Assembly: GCA_001414485.1 (NCBI GenBank)
Contig: LLEY01000019.1
Coordinates: forward strand, 1-64,000
Length of the DNA stretch: 64,000 bases
Direction of reading: 5' to 3'
From: Calycina herbarum
Lineage: Eukaryota > Ascomycota > Leotiomycetes > Helotiales > Pezizellaceae
Part shown: positions 34,026 to 45,911 of the stretch, in pieces
Position numbering within the stretch: position 1 is the stretch's first letter
How the letters are laid out: each line of letters starts with the position of its first letter
Position numbers and translations under genes: made by a program
The notes under the pieces: model-generated
Databases searched by the model: none
Told to the model about the DNA's origin: nothing
The model's input: the letters and a program-made list of their open reading frames with translations, nothing else

Positions 34026-35613
34026 GAGAAAGTCTATGCACCTTTTCCCAGAACTCATACTACAGGAATAGCCCTTTAACACTTATCACTTGGCTCCGTG
34101 ATATCTACAACAGTTTAAAGATTGTGATAGAAAATAAGCTAGGCTTCATGTACAGTAGAGCTTGGCTCACACGGGTGCCATAACAAAGCAATGCCAAGTT
34201 CTATTGAAAAACCCAAGACCGAAGTTTATAGCTAGAATTAAAGACGAAAAGAGAAGGTGAAGGTGGGAAAGAACATGGTGTGTGGTGACAGGGTTCTCTT
34301 ACAATTTCGAGCCCCGGTTCGTATCCTCCACCTCATTTTAAATAATCGCCCGACCTTCTCTTCACATCCCCACCCCGGAATTGGCAGAATTCGGTCCTGG
34401 TATTTTTACTCCGTATACGAAGTCGTTCTCGTATTCCTGTTTTTGCTTCGACATATCGCGCTAAGCCGGATTATGCCTGAATGGGAAGGAACTCTCACCA
34501 CTCAAAGTATAAACGCCCCCCTTGCCCTCCCAACTACTTCTACATTGTCTTGGATTCGTATCGGGGAGTGGAAATGCCTGAAGACCACCTCGTCAGTGTA
34601 CGGAGTACCCCCATTTTTGAGTCGTTCGGACTAGCGGGGCGGCACCCCCGAGTCTCACCTGGATAAGCTCGACATGGCAACTTCGAGGCAACTCGTTGCA
34701 CCAAACACATAGCAAAACATCAGAACGAAGAGGCTTGTCTAGGAACTATGCGGCAAACATCCCGTGCGTCTTGAGGCTTGTACAATGTGCGGAAAGATCA
34801 AGAGACCCAAAAAGGAGAGCTATTGTGGTTCTTGGGCGCCTAGGTATCCCCGGCCTTCTACTTTATTTGAATACTCCGGACTGACCTCAAATACAGGCAA
34901 TAACTTTAACCTCCAATGCCGAATTCCAGACTCCAGCTTCCTACCCGCGAATCTTCCAGGAACTTTCGCGCTGCGAACCCCAAACAATAACCCGAATTCC
35001 GGTGCTGACTGGAAGGCATAATGGGTCGGCATTCCAACCGGAACGAAGTACACACAATTGCATTAGTTATAGAAATAGGTCTGGGACAAAGATATCGTGG
35101 ACACAGTGGACCCAAAGAGAGTTTTGGTCGTTGCCTGAACTGCAGATATTTCCCACCTGGTTTCAAAGGAGTGAAAGGAGTGGAAACATTGTGCAAGTCT
35201 ACAAACGACTGCTTCCCTCTGAATATGGGAGAGGTCCAAGTTTACTTTCCACTTGAAAAGCGCAGCCGCTTCCAGAGTGTAGTTTCTTGAGAACACTTTC
35301 CTGGGCAGAAAAACAATCTTCGTGCAAGACGCCCGGTCATTGAACCACTGTATCAAACATTGTCTGAAATGGTCTAGGAAACATTGTTCCGGAAGTTTGA
35401 GGAGATTGAGAGACTCAATTTCTTAGTTGCCCCAAATCTTCTCGGGTCAATGGTTACCGAAATTATCTCGCACAATAATATAAATGGCGCTGAAGAGCAA
35501 TAACCAAACTTCTTGGCTCACACTGATACTTCGACTTTGGAACTTTTTATATTTCAAGATCTGGCAATATACACGCATACATCTCGCACGAAGCTGGAAA
35601 AAGAAAAGGATAA
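34026..35613. other. Intergenic, unresolved open frames
   Basis: On the plus strand, two adjacent frames (34764..35021 and 35021..35290) contain Cys pairs (CTMCGKIKRP and RCLNCRYF) that could belong to a small spliced gene, but no consistent exon model could be built. Otherwise nothing recognised. Confidence 0.3.
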
Positions 35614-36489
35614 TCAACCCCTACGCTTCTTCCGTGACCATCCTCGTTTATTCGATCCACCAGATTCTCCTGCGTACTTAATCAGTTGTGGTGGTTGGGA
35701 AAAAACAAACTCCAACTCTTCTTGTAGAGTGTACATTGGTCCTTCCCATTTTTCCTTTGCATTACGATGCATTACCTGCTCCTGGTTGGATCTTAGGTAC
35801 CAACCACCCTTTCCTTCCGCTAGCAGCGCATCTGTAATATAGTGGTTCCGTCCCATACATCGATAACCATCTCCGTCCCGAGACCAGGCAAAACCTTGAG
35901 TGCAACATCCACTAACGGAAATTTGGTTTTGAGCCCATTGTTCTTGGAGTTCGCGTTCCTGGATAGAAAGTTGTTCGATTTGGAGTTGACGCCCTGCCAT
36001 GTATTGGTCATGGGAGTTTTGATAATGGCTGCCTTGCATTTGCTCTTGGATTTGTGCTTGGTTTTGGTTATACTGCATTTCCAGTTCCATTTCCATTTCC
36101 TGTTGATGAAGTTGGTCTTGCTGAAACTGTTGTTGCGTTATCCACTCTCGAGCCATGGCCTCATCCTCATTTGTGTGATCATGGTTCAATCCTCCCCCGA
36201 TATGATGATGTCCATGTGCTACTTGAACGAATGCTCCCGGGTGGACTACCTGCCGCTGAACCACAAACTGTGCAGATTGAGGTGCCTGTATCTCAACAGT
36301 CCGGGTCATCGAGGCTTCAACATGGAAGCTCTGCGAGTTGGACTCGTGTTCATGCCAAGATGAACTTCCCGAGGATGATGCGAATCCAGTACCGTTATTG
36401 TCATTTGGTGGACCCATTTGTACTAACTTGTTTGTGTTTGTTGTTTGGATGTTTTGTGGAAGGAGATATGTTGGGGCTACATTTCTCAT
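35614..36489 (-). CDS. Hypothetical Gln-rich coiled-coil protein
   Basis: A single exon of 291 residues from an ATG at 36489. The N-terminal 100 residues are polar with a His/Gly-rich patch (AHGHHHIGGGLNHDH). Residues about 115-190 are very Gln/Glu-rich and form a likely coiled coil (QQQFQQDQLHQQEMEMELEM). A more ordered C-terminal part contains two adjacent Cys and an aromatic block (GCCTQGFAWSRDGDGYRCMG), then ALLAEGKGGWYL. A basic tail (KRGWSRKKRRG) could be a nuclear localisation signal. The plus-strand frames over this stretch are antisense. No domain name is known to me. Confidence 0.6.
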   Translation of the reverse strand: MRNVAPTYLLPQNIQTTNTNKLVQMGPPNDNNGTGFASSSGSSSWHEHESNSQSFHVEASMTRTVEIQAPQSAQFVVQRQVVHPGAFVQVAHGHHHIGGGLNHDHTNEDEAMAREWITQQQFQQDQLHQQEMEMELEMQYNQNQAQIQEQMQGSHYQNSHDQYMAGRQLQIEQLSIQERELQEQWAQNQISVSGCCTQGFAWSRDGDGYRCMGRNHYITDALLAEGKGGWYLRSNQEQVMHRNAKEKWEGPMYTLQEELEFVFSQPPQLIKYAGESGGSNKRGWSRKKRRG

Positions 36490-36865
36490 ATTTATAGCTG
36501 ATGATTTTCGTTTAGTGAATGTGAAGACGAAGTGAAGTCAGTCGAAATAGAAGTGAGTAATGGGCCCTTCATTAATTTCTTGTGAAAAATGACAATCACA
36601 GGGCTTCCTAAAGGTCAACCAGCATCATTTCGAATTGTTACTAGTCATATATTGCTAGAATCAAATAGCAGCTGTTTTTTCTATGAGATACTTCTAGTCC
36701 GTGTGAGCTGAAATGCCTGCGAAATGAGTGGCCCAGAGGCCCCGCATCGCTGCGGCAACGCATCGACTAGCGCCTTCTCTGCCTAAGCTTATACCATTAG
36801 ATATAAAGCCACGCCTCGACCCTTCATCCATTTCCAACAAACAAACAATTAACTTCGACGCGACC

Positions 36866-39703
36866 ATGAAGAAAATCATCGAAGTCACGATTCCCGATCC
36901 GATGGACGCCAACGAGGAAATGGAATCGCTTCAACGCAAGAATGGAAAAGAACAATTAGATGAGATGCACGAGCTCTTGGAGGCGATTGACGAATTGGCT
37001 CAGCGAGGCTTTGGGACGCATCTTTCCTGCCAAAAATCATTGTTTGCGGGGATGTATCATCGGGGAAAAGCTCCGTACTAGAAGCAATATCTCATATTGC
37101 CTTTCCAATCAACGAAGAGAAATGCACAACATTTGCGACGGAGGTTAGGGTGTGCAAAGACTCAGGTAGCAACACCCTCGTCAATATACTTCCCCCGAGA
37201 TTGAAGTCCCTCGATGGACGAAAACAGTCATGCAAAAGCTCAAGGGACATTCCTAGCTTTATCAACCTGGCTAAGCAAACGTCCCCTCACGCTTCCGGAA
37301 GCTCTCTGACCTCAATCTTTGACGATGTGCTTCACTTCCAGATTGACCATCCAGATCTGCCACCAACTTCATTTGTCGATCTTCCCGGCTTATCCTCACC
37401 CCTGGAACCCCAACACTCGGAGACAAAGGTTAAGGATACTGGATGCAGGCTCTTGTTTGTTTCCAACTTGAACCGGAACATTGATGAAGAATGGTTATTC
37501 AGAGAGTTCGAGGAGTTCGGAACCATCACGCGCGTCAAGGTTATTATTGATAGAATATTCGATAACTCCAAAGGTTCCGGTTATGTTGAGTTCGACAGCT
37601 CTGTCTCTGCTGCCTCTGCTCTTACTGCTAAGAAGGGTTCTCTTATTGATGGTTGTGAGGTTCATGTCGACTTCTCTGCCCCACGAAACACTGACGCCCC
37701 TCGCGATTTTGCCGACAACCGTACTAAGACCTTTGGAGACTCCCAAGAGTCTGTTGATGTTCGCGATCTTGTCAAGGGCCACATGAACGACCCCCGGAGT
37801 ATTATTCTTGCCGTTGTATCTGCCGAGAGAGACCCAACTGTTCAGGTAAGTTGAATTGCTTCTAAGTTCTCTTATTAATTATTTCCGGACTACGTGTCAT
37901 CATGGTCTATTCCTTCGTCGAATGATGGACTTTTGGCTTCTACTCAAGTTTCATATATTTCTTGCAACTCCCTTCTCCGCCCAATTTGCCCCAGTAAAAA
38001 GCTAACCCGGATTCTTTGATGTCTAGAGCGTGATCTCGCTAGCAAAGGTTGCTGATCCCGGGGGTTTAAGAACAATCGGGGTGATCACCAAACCAGACAA
38101 ATTACTTCAGCACGGTGCCCGGAGTAGGAAAAGCTTTGAAAAACTCGCGATGAACGATGTTGAAAACCGCGAGTTCAAGCTCGGATGGTACGTTTTGAAG
38201 AATCGAGATTCACAGAGCCCAAATTATACAACGACCGATAGAGAGGCTGACGAGAAGTCTTTCTTCGCACAACCGTCCTGGGCAAACTTCGAAGATTCGG
38301 GTTGTCTCGGTGCTGAATCTTTACGTCGGCATCTCAATGCAATGATTCATGAGCGAATTGCCCGAAATTTGCCAGCGATTATCCAAGAGACCAATAGAGA
38401 AATTTCCAACTTGAAGTCCGAGTTAGGGAAAATGGGCAAAGAGAGGTCTGATAAACAGGCCAAACAAGTCTTTTTGCTTGATATTGCACAGAGATTTCAA
38501 GATTTAGTTCACACTTCAGTCAACGGAGCATGGTAAGAAGCCTGAAATTCTTTTTGGTCCCCCTTGCCTAATTTTCTTCTCTTCGTCTCCCACATGGAAC
38601 TAGCTGCCCCTTTGTAAGAAAGCATAGTGCTCCTATATCAACTTGACTTGTTACCCGTATGTTAATAATGTATACAGGTCCTCTGATCCGTTCTCTGAGC
38701 TCTCGAAGACAACTGAGGGTCGTGACAGACACCTTCGAGCAGTCATTCAAGATCTCAGTCATGAATTTGCTGAAGAAATGGCTACCAGCGGCCAGAAATG
38801 GAAAATCGTGGATGCGCAATCCACTGACTCTTGTTCGCACGGAGAGGGTCATCAAAACGTCGAGATGATATCCAGAAACGAATTCATTGAAAAAATCGAA
38901 ATGCTTTCACGATCAACAAGAGAACAAGGGCTCGGCAGTGCTGTTAATAATTATATAATTGGCATTTTCTTCCGTATCCAATCTACAAAATGGCCCAGAA
39001 TTGCCCAGGAACACATTGAGTCAGTCCTGGATGCCGTAAAATCGTTTCTCGAACAATCTTTTGCCTCGTTAGCCGATGGAAGAATCCTGAATGCCATTCT
39101 GCTTGACGTAGTGGATCCAGTGATGGAGGAGATGACCGTCCAGGCGAAGAAGAAGCTCATCGAAGTCTTGACACCGTATACCAAGCTTCAGCCAATTTCA
39201 TATAATAGAGAATTTATCCGAGTTATGAAAGAGACTAGAGCCAAGGGTCATTTCGGCAGTTCAGAAATTCTGGACTGTATGAATGCATACTATGAGGTAA
39301 GCCGTGTAACCAAAATAACCCAAAACGAAGTTTCAAATGGAACTGACATGATACAGACGAGTCTGGGTACATTCGTTGATAACGTTGCAACTCTCGTTGT
39401 CGAAAATTGTGTCTTAGTGAGCCTGACGGGTGTTTTCCCAGCCGCGAAGATACCTCTGATGGATGATGTTGCCTTGGATCGACTCTCATCTGAATCCCAA
39501 GAGGATCAGAGCAAACGGCGAAGGTTGGAAAGCAAACTTCGATGTCTCAATAAGAACTTGGACATCTGCAAAAAAACACTTGATTTACGCCCCGCGTGGT
39601 TAGTATACATCCTTCTCTGATGCTGAATTTCGCCGAAACAATGTAAGTTACCCAAGACTGATTACTGTTTGTATCCAGTTACTACGAGAAAGAGTCCAAA
39701 TAA
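36866..39703 (+). pseudogene. Dynamin-related GTPase gene with an RRM inserted in the GTPase domain and a frameshift before the P-loop
   Basis: Exons: 36866..37845, 38027..38532, 38678..39598 and 39679..39703. After an N-terminal helix (HELLEAIDELAQRGFG) the frame must shift one base near 37013 to reach the P-loop VCGDVSSGKSS and the switch I region EKCTTFATEV. G3 is FVDLPGL (to 37392). An RRM-bearing insert follows (37402 to about 37746), then dynamin sequence resumes with VRDLVKGHMNDPRSIILAVVSAE and the G4 motif ITKPDKL. The middle domain follows (LGWYVLKNRD, and LLDIAQRFQDL), ending with a GED-like segment (TFVDNVATLVVENCVLV). This resembles the fungal Mx/dynamin-like family. The frameshift may be real decay or an error in a G run; I label it a pseudogene because no single frame covers the GTPase. 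Everything else is open. Confidence 0.7.
37402..37746 (+). other. Nsr1/gar2-like RNA-recognition motif inserted into the dynamin GTPase domain
   Basis: The insert is continuous with the flanking dynamin frame. RNP2 is LLFVSNL (37450-37470). It is followed by NIDEEWLFREFEEFGTITRV, RNP1 KGSGYVEF (37570-37593, with Ser in place of the usual first aromatic) and VDFSAP (to about 37683). A linker then ends in KTFGDSQ. The order and wording resemble the first RRM and the FGD linker of nucleolin-type Nsr1/gar2 proteins. It sits directly after G3 (DLPGL), where dynamins have only a few residues before the DV-x-LV helix. There is no intron inside. Confidence 0.75.
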
Positions 39704-39914
39704 GCGAAGTTTTCGTCACGTACCACCCACAAATCAAACCGAAACACCATCCCCTACTCAATCCAGTGCCTCCTCTGAGACGGATTCCGGAAAAGCCAAA
39801 GAGCTTGGAATTGCAACTCCAGCTTCGGTTTCTCCTGTTCATACATCCGCGTCTATTCCAATCAATACGCCTTCAACCACGAATCAAACACCTTCCGTCA
39901 CACATCCCACAACA

Positions 39915-41039
39915 ATGGAACAGCTGGCGCTATCTACTTCAGTTTTCGACGGTAAGAAGTCTGGAAGTGTAGCACCTGACTCAGAGCACTCTTCTCGACC
40001 AGTTTCGACAACACTTCACTCAACATCGGATGCAAGAACCCCTCCATCTAATCGTGCAAACTCGTTTGTTCGAACGAACCCTGAACGGGGAATCTTTGGT
40101 GAGAGTGGAAACGCAGCGTCAACACCTGTCACGCCTGGTAAAGGAAATAATTTACAAAATACTGGATCACGGCCCGAACCAGTCTTTGGCATGAGTAGCC
40201 CGCTCCCTCCACGCTTGGAGCCCACATCTCCAACACACACTAAGAGTGGTTTCGGTCGCTATGCTGACCAAGTTGCTACATCGGGGAAGCTTGGAACATT
40301 GTTCCCTACTCTTGAGCCACAGCAGAAGAGTGTGTTGAGAGGACCCAACCCGTTCGGCTCTCCATCTCTGTCTTGGAAATCACGGGAAAATAAGGTCCCA
40401 ATACCAAATTCGGCTTTAGGACCAATCCCCGCGGATCTGTTACATCGACAACCAAGAGCTAATGGCACACCTCGTGTTGTTGAACGACCTGTCGAATACA
40501 TCACTTGTGGCCCTACATCTGGGTCATCGACGTTTGGTCTAGCGACTCCGCAAAAGACTTCGATATCCCCCTTTCCGCCTTTATCCAAGCCGGCAGAGAC
40601 AACTTCAGTCCCGCAAGGAAGTTCTCCTCCCTCTCGTCCAACCTCGAAGCCTGCTTTAAACTTTGTAATCGGCAATTCTCCATTCAGCGGTGCTGCTTCA
40701 ACCCCTGCCAAAAATATTTTTGGAGCACCCACTTCAGCACCTTCCCAAACACTATTTGGGAGACAATCTACGGATTCGAGTTCGAGTTCGCTTTTCGGAA
40801 GTTCGAAACCCGATACTGTTCGACCTGAATTAACTCAAGTTCTTGGTTCGACTTTAGCAACTTCCCAAAGCCCCTTTGGGAGAAAGTCGAACTCCAGATC
40901 TCTTTTTGGAGATTCAAACCCTGATACTCCTCGCTCTGAATCAACTCCCTTTCTGCAGAGTGGATTGAGATTTGGGAATTCTAAGACGTTCACCGTACCA
41001 GTCAATACCGCTGCAAATGGGGATCAAAATAGTTCCTAG
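39915..41039 (+). CDS. FG-repeat, Ser/Pro/Thr-rich protein or detached dynamin C-terminal tail
   Basis: The frame is open from 39669 to the TAG at 41037-41039. The first ATG in it is at 39915, giving 374 residues. The sequence is Ser/Thr/Pro-rich with at least ten FG dipeptides (IFG, VFG, GFG, PFG, TFG, LFG types), spaced much as in FG nucleoporins or their mimics. It may be a separate gene without an obvious own promoter, or the last exon of the dynamin gene: the acceptor at 39677-39678 opens into it, but the phase does not match the GED exon without one more base. No folded domain is seen. Confidence 0.5.
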   Translation: MEQLALSTSVFDGKKSGSVAPDSEHSSRPVSTTLHSTSDARTPPSNRANSFVRTNPERGIFGESGNAASTPVTPGKGNNLQNTGSRPEPVFGMSSPLPPRLEPTSPTHTKSGFGRYADQVATSGKLGTLFPTLEPQQKSVLRGPNPFGSPSLSWKSRENKVPIPNSALGPIPADLLHRQPRANGTPRVVERPVEYITCGPTSGSSTFGLATPQKTSISPFPPLSKPAETTSVPQGSSPPSRPTSKPALNFVIGNSPFSGAASTPAKNIFGAPTSAPSQTLFGRQSTDSSSSSLFGSSKPDTVRPELTQVLGSTLATSQSPFGRKSNSRSLFGDSNPDTPRSESTPFLQSGLRFGNSKTFTVPVNTAANGDQNSS

Positions 41040-42317
41040 TTTCTCCCGGGTACGTCTGGTGTTCTATTTGTTCCAACTCTGGAGAAAGACCCATGTCACC
41101 CTTCGGCTGCAAAGCTCGATAGAATTCAATCTATAGGAGGGGATATACGTTTGGGCCAGTACTCGTATGAGGTTAGAGATATAATCTCCTTGGAAGCGAA
41201 CTCTTGAAGCATTATTATCTTATGGGTGATTATCATTGCTAACTTGTTTCGTAGGAAAATCGGCTAGCTGATTACAAGACCACCGGAAGGACGACGTTCT
41301 GATGGTGGTTGGGTGTTTGATTTGAAGGGCCAAGTTGGGGCTTTTCCCAGAAGTATTTGCTTTAAACCCCAGTGTACCTGGATACTTTCAGTGCGTGAAA
41401 AGTGTAGGAGAATGGGAAATGAGCGTTTCTGGGAGTTTTTGATAATTGAGGCCACTAGAGCAACAGGTTGGCATGGCCTCTAGTTACTGCAATATTGGAG
41501 TGTGTACTGGGAATTACCTTGATTTTTAAGACTTCCTTCAAATGTCTTACTTGTGCAATATTTTCCCCCTTCTCCTGAAGAGATGGTCCACGTGATGGTT
41601 CTCGCTTGAGTCCCTTTTTCCTTTGGCTTTTCTGGTCATCAAGCAAAATCTACACTCCCAAATAGTATCACATTGCTTTGGTAATGATACTGCAAACACG
41701 GGCAACTGCTACCTACGTGGCATACTAAGGCACTTGTTGTTTTCTTGTACTCTGTGCTACACCCTGTCGAGTACCTCTGTCCTCCGTCCATACACCATCT
41801 AGTTCGAATTGTAATTACCAAAATTCCATTGGACGATGGTATACACGTGTATGTTATCAGTTGGTTGCTATGATTGACAAGTCCTTGGTGCGTGACTTAC
41901 TAAATTTGGTACAGCTTTAAGTCTTATCTACATGGTGTTAAGGGAAGTGACCCCTCAAATTGTTCTCCACTATTTTCAAGTCTTCTCAACTATTTGTCTT
42001 AGCGTGTAACTTTCTCAGCTTCTTTTATAAATGTTAAGTAAATCATAAAGAAGGTTGATTAATGACGCCATTCACAGCTTACCACGTGATCTCAAGCATT
42101 TTTCTGCCCCTCACTCCGATACCGCCCCACCATCACTCCGCCATGGGCCGGGTGGTCATAAAACAGATTTGAGGCCTGACCCATTCTTGATCTGCTTTCT
42201 CTCGCACTCGGCTTGGTCGCAGTCACGATAGAATTACTTTTCAATTCCACTACCACCCTACCTATCCTATCCTTTTCGACATTTACCTTCTGCTCTTCAG
42301 CATCGCGCATCGTTATC
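41040..42317. other. Intergenic, nothing recognised
   Basis: Two short minus-strand frames (41264..41455 and 41455..41646) abut but could not be spliced convincingly. The 3' end (about 42190-42317) is CT-rich and is likely the leader of the ADE12 gene. Confidence 0.45.
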
Positions 42318-44497
42318 ATGGGTGCCACTATCGTTCTGGGGGCTCAATGGGGGGTATGTGTGATTCACTGGACCCCAAACGGGAACAATTGCTGACCCAT
42401 GGACAACAACAGGACGAGGGCAAGGGGAAGCTTGTTGATATCCTCACCGAATCTGCGGACATGGTCGCGAGAGCGCAGGGAGGAAACAATGCTGGTATTT
42501 TATCCAACGAGGGTTTGGAATTCTGGAGAAGAGCAAACGGGTTGATAATTGGCAACAGGACATACAATTTCCCACGACGGGAAATCATATCACTTCCACC
42601 TGCTCCCATCCGGCCTCATGAAACCTGGGTGTATGAATCTCATCGGAACGGGTGTCGTTGTACACATACCCTCTTTCTTCAAGGAGCTGGCAGAGTTGGA
42701 AGATCAAGGCCTCGATAACCCACGCAAACGAATCCTTATCAGCGATCGCGCACATCTCAGTTTGAAGTCAGTAAAATAAGCCTTTTGTTGTTGGGATTGA
42801 TAATTGATATGGTTCAGTGTGCATGCTTTGGTAGACGGCCTGGAAGAGGTGGAGTTGGGTGGGAATTCCATTGGGACTACCAAGCGTGGAATTGGCCCAA
42901 CATATAGCACCAAAGCAGCCAGAAGTGGTATCCGAGTTGGCGATATATTTCACAAGGAGCTCTTTGATCGCAAGATTCGAGAGATTGCGCGGGCATATAA
43001 GCTCAGATACGGAGATTTGCGTAGGTGGAGTCTCTACTCCCCATCAGATTTGCAGTACCAAGTCGTGAATCTGCAAGATCAGCTTCAATACCGAGTACTC
43101 ATAGTCTACTGGAACTTACTGACGTGTGTTGGTTTAGTTGAATATGACGTAGAAAAAGAAATCGCCAAATTCGATGTAAGTTTGCTGCATACACCGTCAG
43201 CCTGCATTTACCCCTGACTAACAACATCAGAAATATCGGACCGAGCTTGCGGATTTTGTGGTGGATGCAGTGCCTCTTGTTGCCGATGCAGAGGCTAAGA
43301 ACGCTCGCATTCTAGTCGAGGGTGCTAATGCGTTGATGTTGGATCTCGATTTCGGAAGTTATCCATATGTTACCTCATCAAATACTGGTCTTGGGGTCAG
43401 TATCAAACTTTTTTGGTAGCAGATCCATGTACTGACTTTACCAGGGGATATTTACGGGACTTGCCTTGAACCCAACGAAGATCTCATCCATCATTGGTGT
43501 TGGTTAGTACTTCCCGTCCACGGATATGTGTCTGAAATTGTTTTACCTCGCCATTTTCTTTTCTTGTCCCGGTTTTACGGCTCATTACAGTGGCTAACAT
43601 TCTTTTTAGTAAAGGCGTACACCACTCGGGTAGGAATTCTTCCCATTGGCAATTACTTTAGTAAATATTGATATTTTCATAGGTTGGTGGAGGTCCATTT
43701 CCAACAGAAGACTTGACCGAGGAAGTCGTAAGTAGTTCATACCGGGTGCACTTGAGAAATGGTGCTTGTACTAACAGATTTAAACCTCAAGGGCGTCAAA
43801 CTTCAAGAAATTGGTCGGGAATATGGCGTAACAACTGGCAGAAGGCGTCGTTGTGGATGGTAAGTGGCGAAAATTACGCGCAGAAGAGGATATCCAAATT
43901 CTGACCATTCCATAGGCAAGATCTGGTGGTAGTAAAATACAGCAGCCAGATTAACCATTGTAAGTCCCCTCTTTCTCAAAAGAGAATTTTCCGTGCTAAT
44001 TTGTCGCTTCTTTAGATACTGAGATTAATCTAACGAAATTGGATATCTTGGACACCTTCCCTACCATCAAGATCGCCACCCAATACCTCGATGAGAATGG
44101 GCAAGATATGGGGTAGGTTACCCTTCCAATTTGTACCCGAAATAAATATGCTAACGAAATATTGAAGCTGGCCAGCAGATCTTAGCCGACTTGAAAACTG
44201 TAAGGTTGTGTACCATGTGATGGAGGGATGGCAGAAACCCACCACCGAGGCAAGAAGCTACTACGATTTGCCCAAACAAGCCCGCGCTTATATCGAGTAT
44301 ATCGAGGAATTTGTTGGTGTCAAAGTGAGTATTATCCAAGATCTCCTCTTTTCCTTTCCAAAAGAGTGCCGGAATCTCTGGAACAGAGAGATTTCCGGGC
44401 CCTTGAATCATTTCAGAATATCGTGTGCTAACTGGTTTATTTGCAGATATCTTGGATTGGTACGGGACCTAGCCGGGATGCAGTCATCAAGAGATAA
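42318..44497 (+). CDS. ADE12: Adenylosuccinate synthetase
   Basis: Fourteen exons: 42318..42353, 42413..42494, 42559..42766, 42818..43020, 43138..43175, 43231..43395, 43445..43502, 43610..43629, 43683..43727, 43792..43859, 43916..43959, 44016..44112, 44168..44324, 44447..44497. The frame closes to 423 residues, the usual size. The enzyme joins IMP and aspartate with GTP, the first committed step to AMP. Motifs include [14 protein letters not shown] (GTP loop, split by intron 1), [62 protein letters not shown] (IMP/aspartate loop) and [10 protein letters not shown] at the C-terminus. Exon 8 is only 20 nt. All splice sites are GT-AG. Intact, and likely cytosolic. Confidence 0.95.
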
Positions 44498-45911
44498 TTT
44501 GTCATGGATATTTCGGGTTTTTGGCATCACTAGACAGTCAAGTTCCTTTTGATTCGCTTAACATTGTAAATAAAAGTTTCAGGATTTCACATTAGAATTG
44601 AAAAGAATCAGATTCTCTTTTTTGGAAGATGGGAATAGACTCGTTTGCTGGGTACTAGTTGGCCTTGGGGTATAGTATAGATTAATAAGTGAAGTGATAT
44701 TTCTAGTGTAACAGGGAGCTAACCAATCAGAGAATTAATGGATTTTGAATTAAATATTTCATTTTCAGAGTTGGTTACATCGACCCCGATATCCCACCAA
44801 TATCAACAAACGACACAACGTATGCTTTAAAGTACCATTTTTTTGTACGTATTCTCACCTACCATTGAGTCTTCTCTGAAGAATATAAGTTAAGTGTTTC
44901 CGACCAGTAGTTGTTGCAAAATTAATTATCCTTGGGGAACTAAATTAATTCGATTTTTAATCAACTATATAATTAGTTGATTGTTTTTTTCACTATTCTT
45001 ACTTCACTTGGAAGAAAACTTAAGAGCATGTTTGGCTCGCTTTTTCTTCAGATTCGAAGGACGAATAGAGCAATTTTATATTCAATTTAACGTGTCCTAT
45101 TTGGCTCCCAGTAGTGAATCGTGCTATCAACGTATAGTATCGACATCCGCTATACCGAGGTAGAAGAGAGACTTTATAAAGCCCTGGCGTATACTAGCTA
45201 TAACGAAGTTATTCTAGTAATACCAGACTTGGGCGTTAGTACTTTTATATTAATAAATTATCAATAATCGGCTCTTGATATAAATCCATACTTTTTTACT
45301 CTAATACGATTAGCGTGATATATCGTTAGTAAGAAAAGGACGATTATCGATATATATCAGGTTTTTAAGTTAGTAACTCTATATAGTAAATATTAATTAT
45401 ATAACGTAATCTACTCTTTATCTATAAATTATTCTTCTCTTATCTTAATTACTATCTCTTTTACTCTAGAGAAGTAGCTTATAAAGAAGTAAGTATTTAT
45501 TTAAGTCAAGGTGTTTCTTTAAACTTAGGTAAGTCTCTTACATTGATAGTCTATATACAAGTTCAGTACCTCGCTTATCCCTCCTTAAAAAAAGTAAGAA
45601 GAACTCTCACCCTTCAATTTTCCCTTGTAAAATCTTGATCTTGAACGGTTTGAGAAGTTGAAGTCTGAGACGCATTTGTAAGAGAAACATAGAATTTTCG
45701 TGGTGCTGATCCTTTGTCGCGTGTCAAGCAAGTGACAGGAATAGAGGTGTTGTTTTCTTTCTTCACCTTTCCTCGCCCAACAAAACTGTTGATTTTCCCT
45801 CCTTTTTCAAAGCGCCAATTCAAATAACCTCGCCTTCGATCTGGCTCTTCTCGACTTCACATTCGAGTCTTCAACCTTCCGCCATCTCCAACGAACTACA
45901 ACAATCAGAAC
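44498..45911. other. AT-rich spacer, probably a decayed repeat
   Basis: No gene is supported. 44880-45600 is strongly AT-rich with frequent TA steps (CTATATAG, TATTAATA), as expected for RIP-degraded transposon sequence, but no terminal repeats or coding relics are clear. The last 250 bases are CT-rich and may be the promoter of the AAA+ pseudogene. Confidence 0.45.

Noticed and set aside
34764..35290. Plus-strand Cys-pair frames suggesting a zinc-binding protein
   Set aside because: No intron model connects the two frames and the Cys spacing matches no finger type I know.
35842..36363. Leu/Val-rich plus-strand frame resembling a membrane protein
   Set aside because: It is the exact antisense of the Gln-rich gene on the minus strand; antisense of Gln/Glu/Met codons gives Leu/Phe-rich shadows.
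41264..41646. Two abutting minus-strand frames as a possible spliced gene
   Set aside because: The candidate intron puts the second exon out of phase.
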